Shown here piece after piece: positions 11,654 through 24,819 of a DNA stretch of 64,000 nucleotides. The translations under genes were made by a program, and so were the position numbers. The DNA lies in contig NW_026947507.1 in NCBI RefSeq assembly GCF_034190915.1, positions 19,748,501 to 19,812,500 of the forward strand, written 5' to 3'. This DNA is from Cavia porcellus (taxonomy: Eukaryota; Chordata; Mammalia; Rodentia; Caviidae). The notes below the pieces were generated by a model. The model worked only from the letters and a program-made list of their open reading frames with translations, had not been told where the DNA came from and did not search any database. The stretch's first letter is position 1, and every line of letters begins with the position of its first letter.

Positions 11654-13424
11654 ATCTTTCCCTTCTTCTTTTTCTTCTTTCCCCTGTGGGTTGAGTCATG
11701 TAAGAAAACTGTATAAAAATACAATTTCTGTGGCAATGTAAGATGGTGTAATAAAAGACATAGGAAGAGCTTGATCTGAACATCTGTCTGTGACCATTTC
11801 CTAGTCTGTGTTTTCTGAATGTCCTGAGCCCCTGCTTCTAAAAATGGTAAGGGAAAGCCGAGATCTGCTAATCAGACAGTAGGAGGCCATCTGTGTCCCA
11901 ATGGGAAGCTGCCTTATAGAAATGAGATCAAGAATTTAGAAGTTCCTTCTTATTAATAAAGTAGGAGGGGGGAAAAATTAGAAAATTATTCCAGTTGCTC
12001 TAAGGTAATTTCTGTAAACTGTTTTAGCCTCCTGGGCCTGCCATAAAATATAGCGATCATCCATGATTTTGAATGTTTTCATTTATGAATTTTTGGGGTG
12101 TGAAAGTAACACATAGTTAGTAGAAACCACATTTTAAATTTTGAATTTTGATGTTAGAGTAGCAATGTGCAGTATGACACAGGGAAGACGCTGGGCAGAG
12201 CAGTGCACCGCGGCCCCCACTCAGCACGTGATCACCAGGGTGAGAACTAACGCTTTCCTGTGTATTCTGCTGCGGGATCTCGGGTGTTTTAAAGGGTTTT
12301 TCACTTACAATATTTCCACTTAAAACAGGCCCATCTGGACATAATAGGAAGCATCTGGGCCACAGACTTAGTGGCTTCAATAACAGAAAGTTTTTCTGAC
12401 AGTTCTGAAGTCTGAAATCTCCACATCAAGATGTCAGAAGGTTTACTTTTTTTTTTTTTTTATCTCACTCCTTTGCTTGTGGAGTGACATCTTTTAACTG
12501 TGTCCCCAGGTGACCTTTCCTATGTGGGCATCCCTCGTATCCTTCACTGTTCTGATAACGACATCTGTCATATTGGATCAGGGTACCACTCTCATGACCT
12601 AATTTTCTATTATTCAATTCTATTGCTCTACACTTACCTGTGGTTATAGGGATGCTACAGTAAAAAGAAAATGTATAAACTCAAATATATCTGTAGTCCA
12701 CTGGCTTTTTTTGAATATAGCACCATAATCATACATGGAAATTATTTATTTGCAAGCCTACGTCAAAATATATATTGGGGGTGGGAATTAAGGCTGCAGC
12801 ATAAGAATTTGAAGAATATAATTCAGTCTATGAGAAGTTTAAAAATACAATGGCAAAGGGAATAAAGATATTATAAAGATATTTTTGAGAAAATCAATAT
12901 CAATATTTGATCAACTAGATGTAGATAGACAGCATGAGAAAGCATTTTAAAAGCCTTCACTGGGCATGGAATATACACAAGGCATCTTGACATGTCAGAA
13001 ATGCATGTTGGAGTTGAACATAAATGACACGTGTGAAGTACTGACGTTTTATGTTGAAATATTAAAATTGAAATCTATCCTTTAGAAAAGGAAAGAGGAA
13101 CTTGGTGGGAGAGAGGGGAAAGGAAGGAAAGGAAAAGGAAAATAAGGATAGTTATACTACTAGTTTCTCTTAGTTCACTGAAAAGAAAGGTTTGCACTAA
13201 TAATCACTTGGGGAATTTTTTCTGCCCATATCTCGTACTCTTAGCAATGACTTTGAAGATAACAATAAACAGTATATTAACTATTGTTACCCTCCTATTA
13301 TTTTGCTATGAAATTTTATTTTTCCATAAATTTTCATTCTGTATTATAGAATGACCTAAAAATTCATACCTGTGCTTCCAAAACATGTGGATTTTATGAT
13401 TTATTTTGGAATGAAGCACTAGGC
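11654..13424. other. Unassigned sequence
   Basis: No gene seen. A poly(T) run lies at about 12447-12463 and a purine-rich stretch at about 13087-13150. Confidence 0.55.
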
Positions 13425-13640
13425 ACTGGGATGTATCAGACCTGGTTTTGAATTACAGACTTGCAGTTCGCTTCATGATCTTTCAACAGTCAGTGTTGCT
13501 GGTCCTTTGTTTCTCCCTCTGCAGCAACAACCAGTACTGTCCTCATCAACCAGTGCGGATGATTCAAGAATAAAATGAGATACATTTTGCGCATTGCCAG
13601 GTCCACAATACATACTCAGTACAGATTGTTGGTAAAGTAT
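13425..13640 (+). mobile_element. MIR SINE, diverged
   Basis: Order and spacing fit MIR: 'cagacctggttttgaa', then 'tcatgatctttcaac', 'tcctcatcaaccagtgcgg', 'aataaaatgagata' and a 'gcattgccaggtccacaata' ending like the MIR 'gtgcctggcacatag' block. An ancient mammal-wide repeat. Confidence 0.65.
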
Positions 13641-16600
13641 AAAGCTTCTAGTAAGTAAAAGTCACAGTTTTTGCTTTTTGTGTGTAGGGTAGGGACGATG
13701 GCAAGAGTAGGAGTGGGAGTGTGACAGATGGGGCAAAAGCTGTAGAAAGATATATGGAAAAGCCAAAAAAAAAAAAAAATAAAGCTTTGATTTCATCAAG
13801 AACTTGTGGTTGTGACTGTGGTTGTGAATTTCCTTTTTAAAATTTTACTTGTAGCCTACACTCCTCAGTCATGATTTAATATGGTGATGTGCAACTTTTC
13901 CCAATTTTATCATTAACAAAGAATCCAGAAACCTGTAGTAATCTCTTAATTGCTATAAAAACGCAGTGATAAAATTTCTTCACATTCAATAACAATTTTT
14001 AAAAATTTAAAAATAAAACTTTGTTCTAGTGAAAAATACTCATAAAGTAAGAATTGTGATATTAACTGTAGTATACGCACATGCATGTCCTTCTTTAAAA
14101 TAAGTGTATAGAACCCAAAAAGTCTATGATTCAGAAATTTGGAGTCAGCAGTCATTTGTAGAGCACAAATGTAGAAATCAGTGTAAATTTCTGCCACTAA
14201 TGTAAACTTGCTTGAGTAATTTTTAACTTCATAAAGCCTCTATTAAAATATCATTTTTAATTATCATCTGCATGTTTATGTAATTGGGAAGCACAAGTGG
14301 AATCAGATATTACAACATTTCCACAATGAGGGATTTGGTTCTCTTGAAATTCCTGGGAATGACAGAAGTGACAGCAGAAAATCTGTCAAAAGAGGAAGCA
14401 TACTGGAAATGTGACACTAAAGTAACAGTAGTTGCAGAAGTGGTAGTATTTTGCCAGGAAATGACCATGTTATTTACTAAAACTTATTCTTGTTAGGACC
14501 TACAACTCTACATATCATAGGTAAAAAATTTATATATTCTTCAAATATCAAATGAAAAAAGTCTAAAATAGGTGAATGATTTTTATCATACATACGCTAT
14601 TTTTACTAGAGGAAATAATCTAATAACATCAATTTAATCAATTTCAAAATAATCTTATTTTTCTCACAGGAAAATAAATCTATAAATGTCTAGGGTTACA
14701 TGATGGGTGAGGGGCTCTAAACTTTTCAGAAAACCCTTAGGCATCAGTAAGGCAACTGAAATTCAATGTGGATAGTGATTAAAAGAGACAATAGAGACAA
14801 ATTTATAGCATCCATAAAGTGAATAAGAGATGTACATGAAGTGGGGGTTCCATTTGCATATGTAAGTAAGTTAATGCCCAATAACTAGTTCATATCCTTT
14901 TAAAAATTTGAAAAAGATGGCGAAGAAACAGTCACGACATATAAAATTTGATGAAAAGTCACAGAAAAATAAACTTTATCATTTATATACTGTTAGGGAT
15001 CCGTTTTTACTTTAAGTTCAGAGGTGACATAATTTATGTTTTGGATAAAAAAAATAATTTCCAAGGACAAAAACCAACGGTCAGCAAAGCATGGGTTTAG
15101 AAAGCTTTTCATTAATATAAACCATCATTCAAAAGTTAGTGGTTTTTCAAATTAAAGGAACTAAAGCAACTGCAGAAGCTGTTTGAAACAGGAAGTCATA
15201 AGATTAAAAGGCTATAAACTATTAGACACCTTATAACAGAAGAGAAAAAGGGAGACAGCCTGACTGATCCCCAGGAGAGATAACAAGACCAGAAGAAGAC
15301 TCCCAGCAGGAAAACAAAACAGGGCTGTGGATGGGAGTCCTCATAGCAGGATTGTGGGTAAGGGACAGGGGAGAAGGCTAATGTGGGAAAATCTCATCCT
15401 TGCGTGAGCTCTCATATAGCCAAGATGATGCATCCCAACAAGTTGGGTTTTGTTTGTTTGCTTGTTTGTTCTATCTAATTTGCCTTCTTTTGAGCTTGAT
15501 ACTATTGTTTTGCCTATAATGGGCTACCAAATGTTACCTTTTCAATCTGGAGAGCTTTATTTTCTGACAATTTGCTCATCATTTTCCTCAGAGACACATT
15601 TCCAGACAGGCTGCTTCTCATTAGGTGAAATAAACAGGAGTGTGTTTACAGCAAAGCATCAGACTTTAAAAGAACATCTTTTCCTCGGGAAGCTGGTCAG
15701 GGAATTAGCATTGTTACAACTTAAAGGAGAGAATTTTTTGAGCCCAGCTAGGACATAAAGCAGACTCTGGGCTCATTAATTCAGACTTTAAAAAGAAAAT
15801 TGTGTAACTTTTTGCAACACAAAATAGAGTTTTGTTTTGTATACAGTTTTAAGCAGTTCTAACATGCAGTTCCACTTATGTGAAATCAATACATTGTGTA
15901 GTGACTATAAAGTGTGTAAATTTTGTCTTGAAAATATTGGATGCTTACTGTGGGTAAAGAGTTAAAAGACAGGTAAGACATTCTTAAATAATCCAGCTTA
16001 CTGAAAAAAACACATAGAAATCACCCTAGCACTATAGGCATATTTAGCAAATATCAGTTAAGTTGACCACAAGTGTCTAGAGATTTATTCGTGGAGCTCA
16101 ATAACATGGCCGGAAGTAATCAAAACTATTTATAGATATGTTGTTATGAGGGTATTTTCACATGTTTGCCTTTATGGAATATAACTCAAATATATTGCTA
16201 GTAAAATTGAATTTTAAAAAGCAGAGTAAAAGTCCACTCACACTCATGCAATCACATTGTATTATGTGACTTTCATTCTCCTCATGGACATAACTTCACT
16301 GTCATGTTGGCTCCAGCCTACTAAGACCATCCAGTACAGTGGGAGAGAGAAATTCAAACAAAAAGTAATGCTGATGATTTACAGATAAATGATTGAGAGC
16401 ACAACATTTAATGAAAAGTCATTAGAATATCATTTGCATGTATAGATCTTGTTGCCTCTGGGTCTATATATAATTGCTTACATACTATTCCCATAAAACA
16501 CAACACTAGTACAGAATAATAGAAATAAGTATGTGAGGCAGTTCCTTTATATAAAACGTACAAATACTTTTAAAACAAATATACGTTATCACTGATATGT

Positions 16601-17121
16601 TAATATAAAGCATACTCCAGCCTATAGATATTTCCATAAGTATTCTGGGATTCTTCAGCTAAAAGTTTTAGAAGATTTAATGAGCTAGTTTCAAAAAGAA
16701 TATTTAACTTTGAAATGTCATTATTTATTTTCAAAACAGTTCATTAATTGTTGATGAGATTATATGATCCCTTCATCATGACACATAATGTATTTATTAG
16801 CATAGTACAAATTATATTTTAAATAAAAACAGGCAATTTACTTCAACAAGTGGTTTTAGAAAATTTAATTTATATACTTTTTTGGTTTAAATTAGTAATA
16901 AACACTAACTCCAATTTCAAAATTTTATAAAGTATAACTTATTTCTTGATGTCTCAACACATTTCTTTGTGGGATCCAAAATACACATGCTTTTTGAGAA
17001 GGGTGAAAGCAATGGGTTTGGCTGTTTAGTATGAGAAGAAAGGCTTATCTTTTTGTGACTAGGATATTTTATACTCTTCATTATGATGATCACTTTTTCC
17101 TAGCCATTGAGAAATATGTTA

Positions 17122-17175
17122 TGAATCTACATTATTAATAGAAATATATTCTGAATCTACATTATTAATAGAAAT
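17122..17175. repeat. 30-bp-period tandem duplication
   Basis: A 24-mer beginning tgaatctacattattaatag occurs at 17122-17145 and exactly again at 17152-17175. Confidence 0.95.
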
Positions 17176-17628
17176 CCAGTCCAATGACAGTTGGGGCTCA
17201 GTGCAAAAAAATGAATATTTTTGCATAGCAGAGCATGCTAAGAAAAGAATAGAAAAGCAAAGACCAAGAGAATAAGTCATCTCATGAGAGCAGAATAAAG
17301 CGGTTCTCTGAGGGAACATGAGAGGTGAACGTCTGCATGCCAGCCAGCGTGAACTGCTAGGAGCAGTGAACTGAACCAGAGGTACAGCATCTAATGAAAG
17401 GTCCACTGGCCATCTGTGTGGAATGCACCTTTTGAGTGTTGCCACTAGAGGATGACAATCTCTCACTGACATTCCAGGGACAAAGGTGTTTTGGAGAAGG
17501 CACAGGCACACTTGTTTTGTTAATGGTGCCATGTGGAGTGCTTTGATCAGAAACTGGGGGGAAAATCTTTCACAAGAAAAAAAGCTTCAGAAATTTACAG
17601 TACATAAAATAGCTAACGTGGTAACCTA

Positions 17629-17652
17629 CACACACACACACACACACACACA
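17629..17652. repeat. (CA)n microsatellite
   Basis: About 12 CA units without interruption. Confidence 0.95.
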
Positions 17653-17984
17653 ATGTTAAGTAAAATTCAGTTCATTATCCTCCTCAATTAACCAACAAAA
17701 TTAACCTTTTACAATGTTTTTTCAAGTGCCCAAATTTACTTATAGTTCCTGTTCATAATACATCTTTAAAGTAATTTAAAGCAAAACACTGAATTTTCAT
17801 TTCTGTAAATTAGCACAGTGATATTTGGGAAAGCAGTTTATTTTCAAAAGGTAATTTTAGTTAAGTGCCAAGCATTGAGAAGTTAGTGTGGCCTTTGGAT
17901 CAGAGAAGCAGAACTTCTGCAGCAAAGGTCATTAAGCAGAACATTTTTGTAAAACTTGAGATGTTGTATTTATTCTGTATGGCC

Positions 17985-18733
17985 AACATACATTAAAAAG
18001 AAAGAGGAAAAATTAAGATACAATACACATAACTTAAATTCACCAGTTTTAGTCATGTTAAACTCTACTATCCAGTGATTTATAGAATGTTTAAAATGCT
18101 CCATTATCTAATTCCACGTAATTTCTTGTACCTCAAAAAGAAACTAAATACCCATCAAGTAAGGGCCCTCTGTTTGCCCCTATTCTCAGCTCTTGAAAAC
18201 TACTTTGAGTCTGCCTCTTCCCTACACTTGTCTGTCTGCGTTTTCCTGTTTTGTGTGTGTGCTACAATCAAAATCAGTCATAAAGTGAGCTTTGTGTCTG
18301 TTTTCTTTCACTTAGTTCAAGGAAAACTTTTGAATGTTCATCTATGTTATAGCATTATGGATTATACAACGAATTTTTATGCCTGAAAAATATCCTATTA
18401 CGTAGTTAAACCACATTTTTATTTACTCATTCATTACTCAATAAGTAATTGGATTTTTCCACCTTTCAATTACTTGTGAACTGTGCTGCATTAACTTGTG
18501 AATACACTTGTTTGAAACCTGTTTTTAGTTATCTTTATGTGAAACTCCTGGTTTACATGGTAACTCTGACTTTTAAGGGCCTGCTGAATGTTTCTCCTCA
18601 GTGGTCAGCTGTTTTATATGATACTCCCACTAGCAGTGTATAAAGATTGGAGTTTCTCCACATGTTCACAAACACCTGATCTTCTACATGACCTTATTAT
18701 AACTTCTTTATTGGGTGTGAAGTAGTAGCTCAG
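17985..18733 (-). mobile_element. Old L1 3' end (L1M-like), antisense
   Basis: Antisense L1 3' UTR/ORF2 blocks occur in the expected order. They run from the 'tatccagtgattta' region through 'tttcacttagttcaag' and 'ttcatctatgttatagcatt' to 'tggagtttctccacatgttc' and 'ttgggtgtgaagtagta', where the similarity stops at a MaLR LTR. Confidence 0.85.
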
Positions 18734-19087
18734 TGTTATGGTTTGCGCCTGGGTGTATCCTCAAAGCCTCATGCAGTCATGGGGCAAGATTTTTGGAGGC
18801 AGCTGAATCTAGAGTGTGCAGTTGATTCATGTCTAATGCTGAGATTCATGGTGTGAGTGCTACACCAGCCCTAGGGCAAGTAGCCTGAATACAATATGAG
18901 CGATAGAGTCTTGCTTACCTCTCCTCTCCTGTTGCTTTTGGTATCTTCTACCACCATGACTGGTTGCCCACAGCCAGGAACTTCTGGACTGATGCCTCTA
19001 CAAATTGTGAGTTAAATAAACCTCTCTTCTTTTAAGTTTGGATGTTAGGTACTATGTCTCAGCAATAAAAGAATAACAACTAAGATA
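18734..19087 (+). mobile_element. Solo LTR, ERVL-MaLR type
   Basis: Starts tgttatggtttg, with 'cctcaaagcctcatg' and 'gtgagttaaataaacctct' (poly(A) signal within), and ends '...actatgtctcagcaataaaa' to 'actaaga'. It shares this order with the LTRs at 37002, 54483 and 56305. It sits between two antisense L1 fragments. Confidence 0.85.
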
Positions 19088-19089
19088 TT

Positions 19090-20070
19090 TGGTATAATTT
19101 TATTTTTTTTAATTTAAATTTTCAATAGATCATGTTTGCAGTATACAACGGTTACATTCTCTGTGAAGAGTTGGTATATTTACATAACACATTTAATTCT
19201 TTTATCTCCTCTCCCTCTCCTCAATCTCTTGGTCATTCCTTTTGCAAAAGCATCTATATCCCTATGTTCTATTATCTCTCTTTTGTTTTGCTCTTTATTC
19301 TATTTTGGGGTTCTCATAGAGATAGCATATGATACTTAACTTGTGTGTCTGATTTATAAGTATACCCATTTTTGACTCAAGTTAATCCTTTATTGCAGGG
19401 TAACACTCAATTGTGTATAAATCCATAGTTATTTATCGATTCATGTGTTGATATATAGGACTTACAGGCCATAAATAAATATAGTTTACTTCTAACATGT
19501 AGGCCACTTCCAATATTTAGCTATTATGAACTGTGCTCCTATAAGCATGGGTATGCATGTATCAATGGAAAATGATGTCTTTAACTCTTTGGGAAGATGT
19601 GTGGAAGATATGAATAAGGAAAATATGTTTAACTGCTTTTCTCTAGTGATCAACAGTGTTGAACACTCTTTCATATGTTTATTGTTTCTAGAACTTTTTG
19701 GAGAAGTATTTCCTGTACCATCAAGTTACAGGTCCAATCCTTTTTATTTTGAGACAAGTCTCATACTAAGTAGCCCAAACTGGCTTTGAGCCTGAAATTA
19801 TCCTGCTTGAGTACCTGGGGCTATAGTTATGTACCATTGAATAGAGCAGCAACATTATTAAAATTCAAATGGCCATAAATTTATGGATGTTTTCTCTCTT
19901 CTCAATTCTATTTCATTGATCTACATGTCTCTCTTTATGTTAACATCATATTTTTATTAACATAGTTTTATCTTGAAGCCACAAAGTATAAATTCTCCCA
20001 CTTTTTTCTTTTTTAACATTATTTTGGTTATTTAGTGACTTACAATTCCATATGAATTTTAGAATCAGCT
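19090..20070 (-). mobile_element. L1 (antisense), 3' UTR and 3' part of ORF2, first segment
   Basis: 'tcaatagatcatgtttgcag' and the 'tccaatatttagctattatgaactgtgctcc' block are antisense L1 3' sequence. 'ttctcaattctatttcattgatctacatgtct' (about 19897-19930) is antisense ORF2. Interrupted by a B1 at 19741-19850 and split at about 20070 by a plus-strand L1. Confidence 0.85.
19741..19850 (-). mobile_element. B1-type SINE, antisense, diverged
   Basis: 'ttttgagacaagtctcatac' and 'cccaaactggctttgagcc' then 'ggctatagttatgtacca' follow the antisense B1 order. It lies within the antisense L1. Confidence 0.75.
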
Positions 20071-20930
20071 AGTTGTAATGGTGAATAAACACATGAAGAA
20101 AGTGCTGGCCACCTGAGAAAAGCAAATCAAAACAACACTGAGATTCCAATGCACTCTGAAAAGAATAATTATCATTAGGAATTCAAGCAATAACAAATGC
20201 TGGCAAGATTGCAGGAAAAAAGAACATTTCTTAGTTGCAGAAAGCATTATGGAGATTCCTAACAAAACTGAAAATTCCATTTGTCCCAGCTGCTCTCCTT
20301 CTAAGTATCTTCTCAAAAGAGTTAAAGACATCATATCATAGCGATAGATATATGCGTACCTATGTTTATAGCAGCACAATTCCTAATAGCTAAATCTTGG
20401 AAGCAACATATATGTCAGTCAACAGATGGATGGATAAAGAAAATATAATATTTATACACAATAGAGTACTACTCTATCATAAAGAAGGATAAACGGGTCA
20501 TCTGTAAGAAAATGGATGCTCTTTGACAAGTTAACATTATGTAAAGTGAATCAAACACACACGTTTAAATATCACATTTCTCTTACATGAGAAATTCAAT
20601 ATATAAATAAGAAGCAATATAAAGATAATATGAAAAAATAGCAATAAAAAGTTAGTGTAATCTAGTATTACATTGTATCTAAAAGTGTACTCTGATTTAG
20701 TATAATCCTATGTGCTTTGTATGTGCTTTCGTTGGGCAGTTAATCTGCTTAAATTTGCATGTATGACAATCAACTTTATAATGATTTATAAATGAATCTG
20801 GCAAAAAAGGGGAAGAAGGGGAAAAAAATTGAGATGTGCTGTGTATATGTATCAGTTTCTACAATGAATGCAATCATTACCTAAGCAAGCATGTAGAAAT
20901 TACACCGAATCTGTACCTTAATTTTCTAGA
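20071..20930 (+). mobile_element. L1 3' end, plus strand, nested in the antisense L1
   Basis: Carries 'agcaaatcaaaacaacactg', 'tttatagcagcacaattcc', 'gtcaacagatggatggataaag' and 'agagtactactctatcataaag', the classic L1 3' ORF2 series. AT-rich 3' UTR runs to about 20930, where the antisense L1 resumes. Confidence 0.88.
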
Positions 20931-22030
20931 AAACTGTCATTTTGACAATATTGTCTTCTATCCATGGACACTCAATATTTTTTCTATTTTTATGTGGTTT
21001 TAATTTCTTTTAGCTTGTTTTATAATTTCAGTATAAAAATCTGCAATTTTCTACTGACTCCTAAGTGTTCTCTAGCTCTTTGATGCTACTGTAAATGGAA
21101 TTATTTGAACTTCATTATAGGTATCATACAGAAATTCACTAAACTTTATATATTGAGTGATATCCTACAACCCATTAAACTTGTTACTTAGCTCTGTGTG
21201 TATGTATATTATTTACAATTGTCTGTACATAAGATTGCGTTATCTAGAAACATAAGTAGATTAACTTCTTGCTTAACAATCTGGAGACTTTTTAGCTCTC
21301 TTGCATACTTACCTTGGCTGAACCCATTACTACAATATTGACTAGAAATAGCAAGTACAAACATTCTTGTCATGTGCTTTATTTGCAGTATTAACATTAA
21401 ATATGTTGTTAGTTCTGGGTCTTTCATAAATGTCCTTCTCATATTGTGGAAAATGTCTCTGTTTTAATTTGTTGAGTGTTTTTTACCATAAAACAACACT
21501 GGGTTTTTAAAACTCTGTGTTGATAGAATGCTGATAACATATTAAAAAATAATGAAAGGCAAGACACATAAGATGAACATGTGTATTGTCTTTGATTCTA
21601 TTAATGTTACATCATGATTGCTTTTCCTGTTATACAATCTGCATACATTACATACATAATTCTTTTGAAATGTTGCTACATTCAGTTTACTAACATTTCA
21701 CTGGAGATTTTTTGCAGCTGTATTTATATAGGATAGGATATTTGTCTGTCTTCTTGTGATTTCTTGTCTGGCTTTGGTATTTTCCTGAATTTAGTAATTT
21801 TAGTGATTTTCTTGGTAAATTTTACTGAGGGTTTGTCAAATGTTTTATCTTTTAAAGAAAAAACTTTTGGTTTTACCGATTTTTCTCTACTGTTTTTTTG
21901 TTCTCTACTTCATTGAAATCCACTGTAATCCTTTTTGTTGTTATTTATCTACTTTGAGTATAGCTTAAACTTTTTTTTTCCTAGCTTCTTGAGATAGAAG
22001 GTTAGGTTTTTGATTCAAAGTCTTTGTTTT
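20931..22030 (-). mobile_element. L1 (antisense), ORF2 segment, continuation
   Basis: The similarity continues with 'aatattgtcttctatccatgg' and 'tatcctacaacccattaaac', then 'tggctttggtattttcctg' and 'tctctacttcattgaaatcc'. It ends near 'cttcttgagatagaaggttagg', the usual order of antisense L1 ORF2. Many indels; inactive. Confidence 0.82.
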
Positions 22031-22392
22031 CCAATGTAGGAGTTTACAACTACCATTTTTCTGCTGAGGGCATTGCTTGGGTTTGAATATGGCTCATCTT
22101 TATCTGTGTTCAGGCTGAAGATGGTCTTCAGTGTAAAAGGGCTGAGAGGTGTTGGGACTTTAGAGGCTGTTGGGGTCATAAGAAAATCTGCCATCCCCAA
22201 AGGGATTAATACAGGTAGCACAATACTGCATCCATTATAGTGAAAGCAGGATGCTGCAGAGCAAGTCATAACTGATGGGTGTAGCGAAGCATGATAAGTG
22301 CCAGAAAAGCAACAGTGGACTAGTATGTTCTCTAGCTCTGTGCAGGAGTCATTCACTATCTCGCTCTCGGACTATGTACCTCGACAACTATC

Positions 22393-22529
22393 CTTTTTTT
22401 TTTTTTTTTTTTTTTTTAATTGCATGTGTTTCACTAAGTTTCCCTGGATGGGCTCAAACTCTTGATCCTTCTGGCTCAACCTTCAGAGTAGGGTGGGGGA
22501 CTGTAGGCATGCATCACCATACCTAGCTC
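22393..22529 (-). mobile_element. B1-type SINE, antisense
   Basis: A poly(T) head (the A-tail on the minus strand) is followed by 'tttcactaagtttccctgg', 'ctcaaactcttgatccttct' and 'actgtaggcatgcatcacca'. This is antisense B1 order. Confidence 0.85.
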
Positions 22530-24639
22530 TCTTGCAATTTCTCTGTGTAAGAAAATAGGTCCTTATGTATTTAAGACACTTAGAGTTGTTGCTGTTATTG
22601 TCATTGTTGCCACTTTTGTTTTCAGCTATGTTGCCAAATTTGATCCAAATAATACACAGCTAGATAATGAAATGGTTGCCTTGTACAAAACAGTACCAGC
22701 CATGTGTCTGAAGTTAAACCATCAAGGATGAGATCATGTTCTCCTTTGAATGGTTCTGATTTCCTTTTATTATACCAAACTCTAATCACTAATACAGCAC
22801 TTTCTCAAATTTTGGTGAGTCACTATAGCAAATCAAATACGAAGAGTAGCAGGAACTACCAATTTTGTAGACCACTGATGAAAACTGTAAGTGGCTGGGG
22901 AACCACAAATTTGCAACTGACACCTGAAGGAAAGGGCTGACCACAGAAGAGTGTGTCCTAAACCTGTGACATTTGTTCCAACTTTGGGTAAATGGTGTCA
23001 GAAGTCACTCCAGGAAATAGGAAATATAATTGTTTCTCTCTTCATTGCTTCTGACATCAGCTATGGGAGGCAAGGATTTTGCTTTTGAATTGGGTTCTCC
23101 CTGTATCCAGTGTGAAATTTTGGGCCATGATCACATCATGTTCATCTTTTGTTTGGCATTACAAAGTGAACCAGAAAAATGAAACTGCAATAGGTAACAG
23201 AATTTTGTATCTCAAAATTAAGGAGAAACTATACCTGTACTATAATGTGAGTTGGAATATTATTAGTTTTTTAGTACACAAACTTATTTTAAAGAGATAA
23301 CATAAAAATAGCAATGTCTACCATCTAATGAAAGATATTACATTCAGAATAAAAGTTGTTACAGTTTTTTAAAACACTTTTTGTTAACATAATTCATAAC
23401 AATTAAGCAGAATATCCTAAATTACTTTTAAACCAAATTCTGATTTAGGACATTACTGGATAATAATAAAATTTTTATAAAGAATGGAAGCTTCTATTTA
23501 TGGACAAGACAAATGAAACACACAAAGGTTAACATGCAGTTGAAATTCAAGCCCAAGCAACTGAATCCCAGATTTATGAATTGCTTAGCTCTGCTGAGTA
23601 ATTGTGCTAAATTTGATACATTTAACTTTCTTAAGGTTGGGTATTATGCTCTACTATTCATACTGATAGAAACAGTTTATCTTATATATCAATGCTGTTT
23701 TCAGGAAACTATTAAAAGCATCATTCCACCAATTTAAGTGATGTTTTATTTGACAGAGCATAATCAAATATTTCTATGTTAAGAAAATGTATATAAGTGG
23801 ATAAGCATTGCATATAATCACTGACCAACTGAGTTTAAGAAGAAAAGAGGTTTTATTTTTCTCACAGGAGTCATTTGATCAGAAATCATAAAACTTTAGG
23901 TTACTCTTAAAACTACATTTTTCCTTATTTCACATATCCTTACATATATATTTCAAAGGCTATGGGAAAACATATTACTATTTCTTAAGCACCTAATACC
24001 TTAAGACTATCAATAATTAGGCTTAAAGCTTAATACAAATCTGGTCTTATGACTTTTTCTGGTTACATTGGCTCAAAGTGTCTTTCATTAGCTTTATTTT
24101 CTGTTCATTTAAATTTCAAAGCATTTCAAAAGTCTATTCTAAAATTTATCATTTATATTTTATGTATCTTTTCCTGTTGAATCTTTGTATACAAATGGTC
24201 TCCAACTTCTGGTGATTCAATTTATAATTTTTCAAATTTACAGTGATGTAAAAAAGGTAGTACATATTTAGTAAAAATATCATTTAAGATTTTGAATTTT
24301 TATTTTTTTCCTGGCTATCAACATCCAGGATTGTTTACCTACTGTATTTCTAGGCACTGGCCAAGTGGCGGTCTTAAAAAACATCCCTGCTCTCATGCAG
24401 TTCACGTTTTTGGAGAAAGCTTAAAAATAAATGAACTTCCCCTGAGGCTGAACTTGGGCAGAGGCAGGGCATGACTTCATTGTGCTGTCCAGCCTAGCTC
24501 AGCTCAGGTGGTCTGGGAAGCCTCTGGATCTACCATGGTGGGACACAGAACTTAAGACCTTTTTCTAAGTGTGACAGACTCTGACTTGTGTTTTAAGCAA
24601 GTCGATGTCCATCTCATTGTCATTTTTTAAAAGCACTTC
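22530..24639. other. Unassigned AT-rich sequence
   Basis: No gene recognised. About 24340-24410 (aggcactggccaag, then 'ctctcatgcagttcacg') resembles a common old interspersed repeat, but I cannot name it with confidence. Confidence 0.5.
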
Positions 24640-24790
24640 TTAAAAAGCTTGTGGTATGTCATTGAGATATTTATAAATAAATGGATGCAGCTTGAGACCA
24701 TACTCATAAGTGAAATAAATCAAACTCTCACATATATAAATACCGAATAGTTTCCCTAGTGTAAGAAATGATAAGAATACATAGAAGTAT
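24640..24790 (+). mobile_element. L1 3' fragment
   Basis: 'aataaatggatgcagcttgagaccatactcataagtgaaataaatcaaac' is the same block seen in the L1 at about 2958-3003. It is followed by a '...ataccgaatagtttccctagtgtaagaa' 3' UTR start. Confidence 0.8.
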
Positions 24791-24819
24791 GTGGTAATCA
24801 TGATTCCCAATCATATTGG

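Larger units (their letters stand above)
13641..17984. other. Unassigned AT-rich sequence with small repeats
   Basis: Contains a 30-bp-period duplication (17122-17175) and a (CA)n run at 17629-17652. Several short frames (15450-15758 plus; 17119-17532 minus) have no recognisable domain. Confidence 0.55.

Noticed and set aside
17119..17532. Minus-strand 137-codon frame
   Set aside because: Its end encodes the 30-bp tandem duplication; no domain, composition like the surrounding non-coding DNA.
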